Shown here: one piece after another, positions 61,385 through 64,000 of the stretch | Layout: each line of letters starts with the position of its first letter | Numbering within the stretch: the first letter of the stretch is position 1 | NCBI GenBank assembly: GCA_947488175.1 | Contig: CANKYO010000010.1 | Span: 1-64,000 of the forward strand | Origin: an uncultured Paracoccaceae bacterium | Lineage (GTDB): Bacteria; Pseudomonadota; Alphaproteobacteria; Rhodobacterales; Rhodobacteraceae | DNA length: 64,000 bases | Reading direction: 5' to 3' | Made by a program: the position numbers and the translations under genes | Notes under the pieces: model-generated | Databases searched by the model: none | What the model was told of the DNA's origin: nothing | What the model saw: only the letters and a program-made list of their open reading frames with translations

Positions 61385-62791
61385 ATGAAACTGCGATTTC
61401 CAACGGCATATACAATTCTGTTTGCGCTCATCATAGCAGTTGCTATTGCGACATGGTTTGTACCCGCTGGTCAGTACGAAAGGGTTGAAAACGAAGACCT
61501 TGGCCGCATGGTGCCTGTTCCAGGCACGTACCAGGTCATCGAGTCTCAACCCCAAGGCTTCTTTGACATTATTTTGGCCCCAATCGCTGGCTTCTACGAC
61601 CCTGTCTCGTACGAGGCCCGCGCTATTGACGTTGCTCTGTTTGTTCTGGTCATCGGGGGATTTCTTGGTGTCGTCACGAAAACTGGTGCCATTGACGCAG
61701 GCATAGCCAGGGCGATGCAGCGTCTTGAAGGTCGTGAGAAGTGGATGATCCCCATCATGATGGCCGCGTTCGCCGCTGGCGGCACGATCTACGGCATGGC
61801 CGAGGAGTCACTAGCGTTCTACGCACTCATTATTCCTGTCATGATTGCCGCACGCTATGACGCGCTCACCGGGGTTGCGATTATCATGCTCGGTGCAGGG
61901 ATCGGCACGCTTGGTTCTACCATAAATCCCTTTGCCACCGTCATTGCGTCAGACGCGGCAGGCGTCCCGTTTACCGATGGGATCATACTGCGGGCCGGCA
62001 TCTTGGTCACTTGTTGGCTGACATGCGTGATATACGTGATGCGCTACGCAGAACGCGTGCGGCAAGATCCGATGCTGTCGATCGTGGCAGATCGCCGTGA
62101 ATCGAATGAGGCGCATTTCCTAAAGGGCCGATCCGAAGAAGACGGCCCGCCAGACTTTACGCGAAAGCACGGGCTCATCCTAATCCTATTCGCCATCAGC
62201 TTTGCTGTGATGATCTGGGGCGTTGCCATCAGCGGCTGGTGGATGGCCGAAATGTCTGCCCTGTTTCTCGTCTCTGCGATCATCGTCGGATTTGTCGATT
62301 GGATGGGTGAAGAACAGTTTACGTCGTCCTTTGTTGATGGTGCGCGGGACTTGCTGGGCGTGGCTCTGGTAATTGGTATCGCGCGCGGGATTGTTGTCAT
62401 CATGGATGCTGGCAACATCACCGATACGGTTCTCTTCTGGGCTGAGGGTGCGGTAGCAGGCCTCAGCGAAGTTGCCTTCATCAACACGATGTTTGGATTG
62501 CTGTCTGCTTTGTCGCTGCTGGTCCCATCATCTTCTGGGTTGGCCGTCTTGACCATGCCGATCATGGCCCCACTAGGTGACTTTTCGGGTGTGGACCGCT
62601 CCCTGATCGTAACCGCATTTCAATCCGCGAGTGGCTTGGTCAACTTGGTGAACCCAACGTTTGCCGTTGTCATGGGCGGGCTGGCCCTAGGGCGCGTGCC
62701 GTATGAGCGTTGGCTTAGGTTCATGGCCCCGCTTCTTTTGATCCTTACCATTATTATCATGGCGTTCCTCAGCCTCGCCACCGTGCTTTGA
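61385..62791 (+). CDS. YfcC-family carrier (C4-dicarboxylate/basic amino acid type)
   Basis: A 468-residue membrane protein with about 12 helices of the YfcC/DcuC (ion transporter) superfamily. The N-terminal WFVPAGQYERVENEDLGRMV is the family signature, and GTIYGMAEESLAFYALIIPV and GLLSALSLLVPSSSGLAVLT contain the conserved serine/proline turns of the two halves. Members include arginine:ornithine exchangers (ArcD2-like) and dicarboxylate carriers. Its stop overlaps the APC gene ATG by one base (TGATG), so both are translated together. With the OruR-like regulator this suggests transport of arginine or ornithine. Confidence 0.8.
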   Translation: MKLRFPTAYTILFALIIAVAIATWFVPAGQYERVENEDLGRMVPVPGTYQVIESQPQGFFDIILAPIAGFYDPVSYEARAIDVALFVLVIGGFLGVVTKTGAIDAGIARAMQRLEGREKWMIPIMMAAFAAGGTIYGMAEESLAFYALIIPVMIAARYDALTGVAIIMLGAGIGTLGSTINPFATVIASDAAGVPFTDGIILRAGILVTCWLTCVIYVMRYAERVRQDPMLSIVADRRESNEAHFLKGRSEEDGPPDFTRKHGLILILFAISFAVMIWGVAISGWWMAEMSALFLVSAIIVGFVDWMGEEQFTSSFVDGARDLLGVALVIGIARGIVVIMDAGNITDTVLFWAEGAVAGLSEVAFINTMFGLLSALSLLVPSSSGLAVLTMPIMAPLGDFSGVDRSLIVTAFQSASGLVNLVNPTFAVVMGGLALGRVPYERWLRFMAPLLLILTIIIMAFLSLATVL

Positions 62792-64000
62792 TGACGGCGG
62801 ATGTTTCGATCACGGCTGCGGCAGCCCCAAGCAAAGCGGCATTGGGTTTAGGCGCATGCACAGCGCTCGTGGTTGGCAACATGATTGGCTCCGGGATTTT
62901 TCTGTTGCCGTCGTCGCTCGCCGCTTTCGGTCCGATTTCGTTGGTCGGCTGGGTGGTCACAGCGTCTGGTGCGATGGTGTTGGCTCTGGTGTTTGGACGT
63001 CTGGCGCGGGTGGTGCCGAAAACCGGTGGACCCTATGCATATGCCCGTGAAGGCTTTGGCGATTTTGCGGGATTTTTGATCGCTTGGGGCTACTGGATCG
63101 CCCTTTGGTCCGGCAATGCGGCCGTTGCCGTCGCCTTTGCCGGATATCTTGGTTTTCTCGTACCAACCATTGGCGCTTCTCCACTGTCCGGTGCGCTGGC
63201 AGCGGTCATCGCAATTTGGTGTCTAACCTTCGTCAACATACGTGGTGTGAAAGAGGCGGGCATCGTCCAGCTCTTCACGACTATCGTCAAACTCTTCCCC
63301 CTTCTGACGCTCATCATATTCGGGGCCGCATACATTGAGCCCGCCAACTATACGCCGATCAACCAAAGCAATGAGACTGCATTTTCGGCCATTGCCGCAT
63401 GCGCAGCGCTGACGCTGTGGGCGTTCATCGGACTGGAATCCGCCACCGTCCCGGCAGGGGAGGTCGTAAACCCAAGGCGTACCATCCCGATGGCCACCAT
63501 CATTGGCACAGCAATTGCCGCGACCGTCTATATCGGGGTCACATTCGTCGCGCTTGGTGTGATGCCATCAGACCAATTGACAGGGAGCACGTCACCACTG
63601 GCTGACGTGGCCTTTGTCATGTGGGGGTCACTGGGTGCTGCATTTGTTGCCTTGGGCGCGTGCATTTCGACATTTGGCACATTGAACGGCTTCACAATGC
63701 TGACAGGGCAGGTACCGCTCGCTGCGGCACGGGATGGCGTTTTTCCAAGCCGCTTTGCCAGGCTGTCATCTTCCGGGACCCCGGCGTTTGGTTTGATTTT
63801 CTCAAACACGCTGGCAACCGTTCTGATCTTGATGAGCTTTTCAGAAGGTCTTGCCGAACAGTTTGAGTTCATCATCCTGCTGGCAACATTGTCGACGCTT
63901 GTACCCTATCTGGTCTGCGCGTTGAGCGAGATCATGATCAACGTCGCATCACGACAATCCCCGATGGCCACCCTCTCACCCCGCCTCATCATTCTGGCTG
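62791..64000 (+). CDS. APC-family antiporter (AdiC/PotE-like), partial at the window end
   Basis: The frame starts at the ATG at 62791 and is open to the last base, so the 3' end is missing (about 403 codons seen). The APC signature GSGIFLLPSSLA lies near residue 38 and GGPYAYAREGFGDFAGFLIAW at 80, with the WxG helix 3 and the conserved Trp-rich VxLWAFIGLESATVPAGEV near residue 210. AdiC exchanges arginine for agmatine and PotE putrescine for ornithine; helix 1 and 6 residues fit this group. It is translationally coupled to the YfcC-type carrier. Confidence 0.85.
   Translation, partial: MTADVSITAAAAPSKAALGLGACTALVVGNMIGSGIFLLPSSLAAFGPISLVGWVVTASGAMVLALVFGRLARVVPKTGGPYAYAREGFGDFAGFLIAWGYWIALWSGNAAVAVAFAGYLGFLVPTIGASPLSGALAAVIAIWCLTFVNIRGVKEAGIVQLFTTIVKLFPLLTLIIFGAAYIEPANYTPINQSNETAFSAIAACAALTLWAFIGLESATVPAGEVVNPRRTIPMATIIGTAIAATVYIGVTFVALGVMPSDQLTGSTSPLADVAFVMWGSLGAAFVALGACISTFGTLNGFTMLTGQVPLAAARDGVFPSRFARLSSSGTPAFGLIFSNTLATVLILMSFSEGLAEQFEFIILLATLSTLVPYLVCALSEIMINVASRQSPMATLSPRLIILA

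Overview
The window looks like part of a large accessory replicon (plasmid or chromid) of an alphaproteobacterium of the Roseobacter/Rhodobacteraceae type. The main evidence is a complete repABC replication and partition operon on the minus strand (36.5-40.3 kb) with its antisense RNA, a TRAP transporter system, an AddAB-like helicase-nuclease pair, and a ScpB/DUF1403/integrase backbone module. Family assignments come from reading the proteins by eye. No database search was run.

Layout. 1-5.9 kb: accessory cassettes, with a MITE-like element, a degenerate nucleotidyl-cyclase-like protein, an HNH-like protein, a secreted CxxCH protein with a secreted thermonuclease, and a small basic protein coupled to a Fic protein. 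5.9-19.7 kb: two divergent operons for the lower hydroxyquinol pathway. The dioxygenase opens hydroxyquinol to maleylacetate, maleylacetate reductase gives 3-oxoadipate, the CoA-transferase and thiolase give succinyl-CoA and acetyl-CoA. TRAP uptake, an IclR regulator, a YCII protein, a VOC protein and three glutathione S-transferases accompany them. Two identical 15-bp palindromes in the shared promoter are probable IclR operators. 19.8-26.1 kb: a defence-like island that begins with a truncated integrase and holds a dGTPase, a RES/Xre toxin-antitoxin pair and a bacterial ubiquitin-like conjugation operon (Ubl, E2-like, JAB peptidase, E1) led by a small repeat protein.

26.4-36.5 kb: AddA/AddB-like helicase-nuclease genes, a PIN/helix-turn-helix pair, ScpB, DUF1403 and an intact tyrosine recombinase. 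36.5-43.2 kb: repC, a ctRNA gene, repB, repA, repeated candidate centromere motifs and a second ParB-like protein. 43.6-64 kb: a membrane protein with a cytoplasmic N-terminal domain, an alpha/beta hydrolase, a frameshifted integrase, three AraC regulators, a TPR-type transcriptional regulator, a two-helix potassium channel, an RND efflux pair, a GltS glutamate carrier, and a YfcC-type carrier coupled to an APC antiporter that runs off the window end.

The best candidates for new biology are the ubiquitin-like operon, whose E2-like protein has no cysteine in its conserved core and whose Ubl lacks a terminal Gly-Gly, and the RSAxTGRFVT small-protein family, which appears both there and beside the Fic gene. 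The cyclase-like protein and the Fic protein that lacks the second motif arginine are also worth a look.
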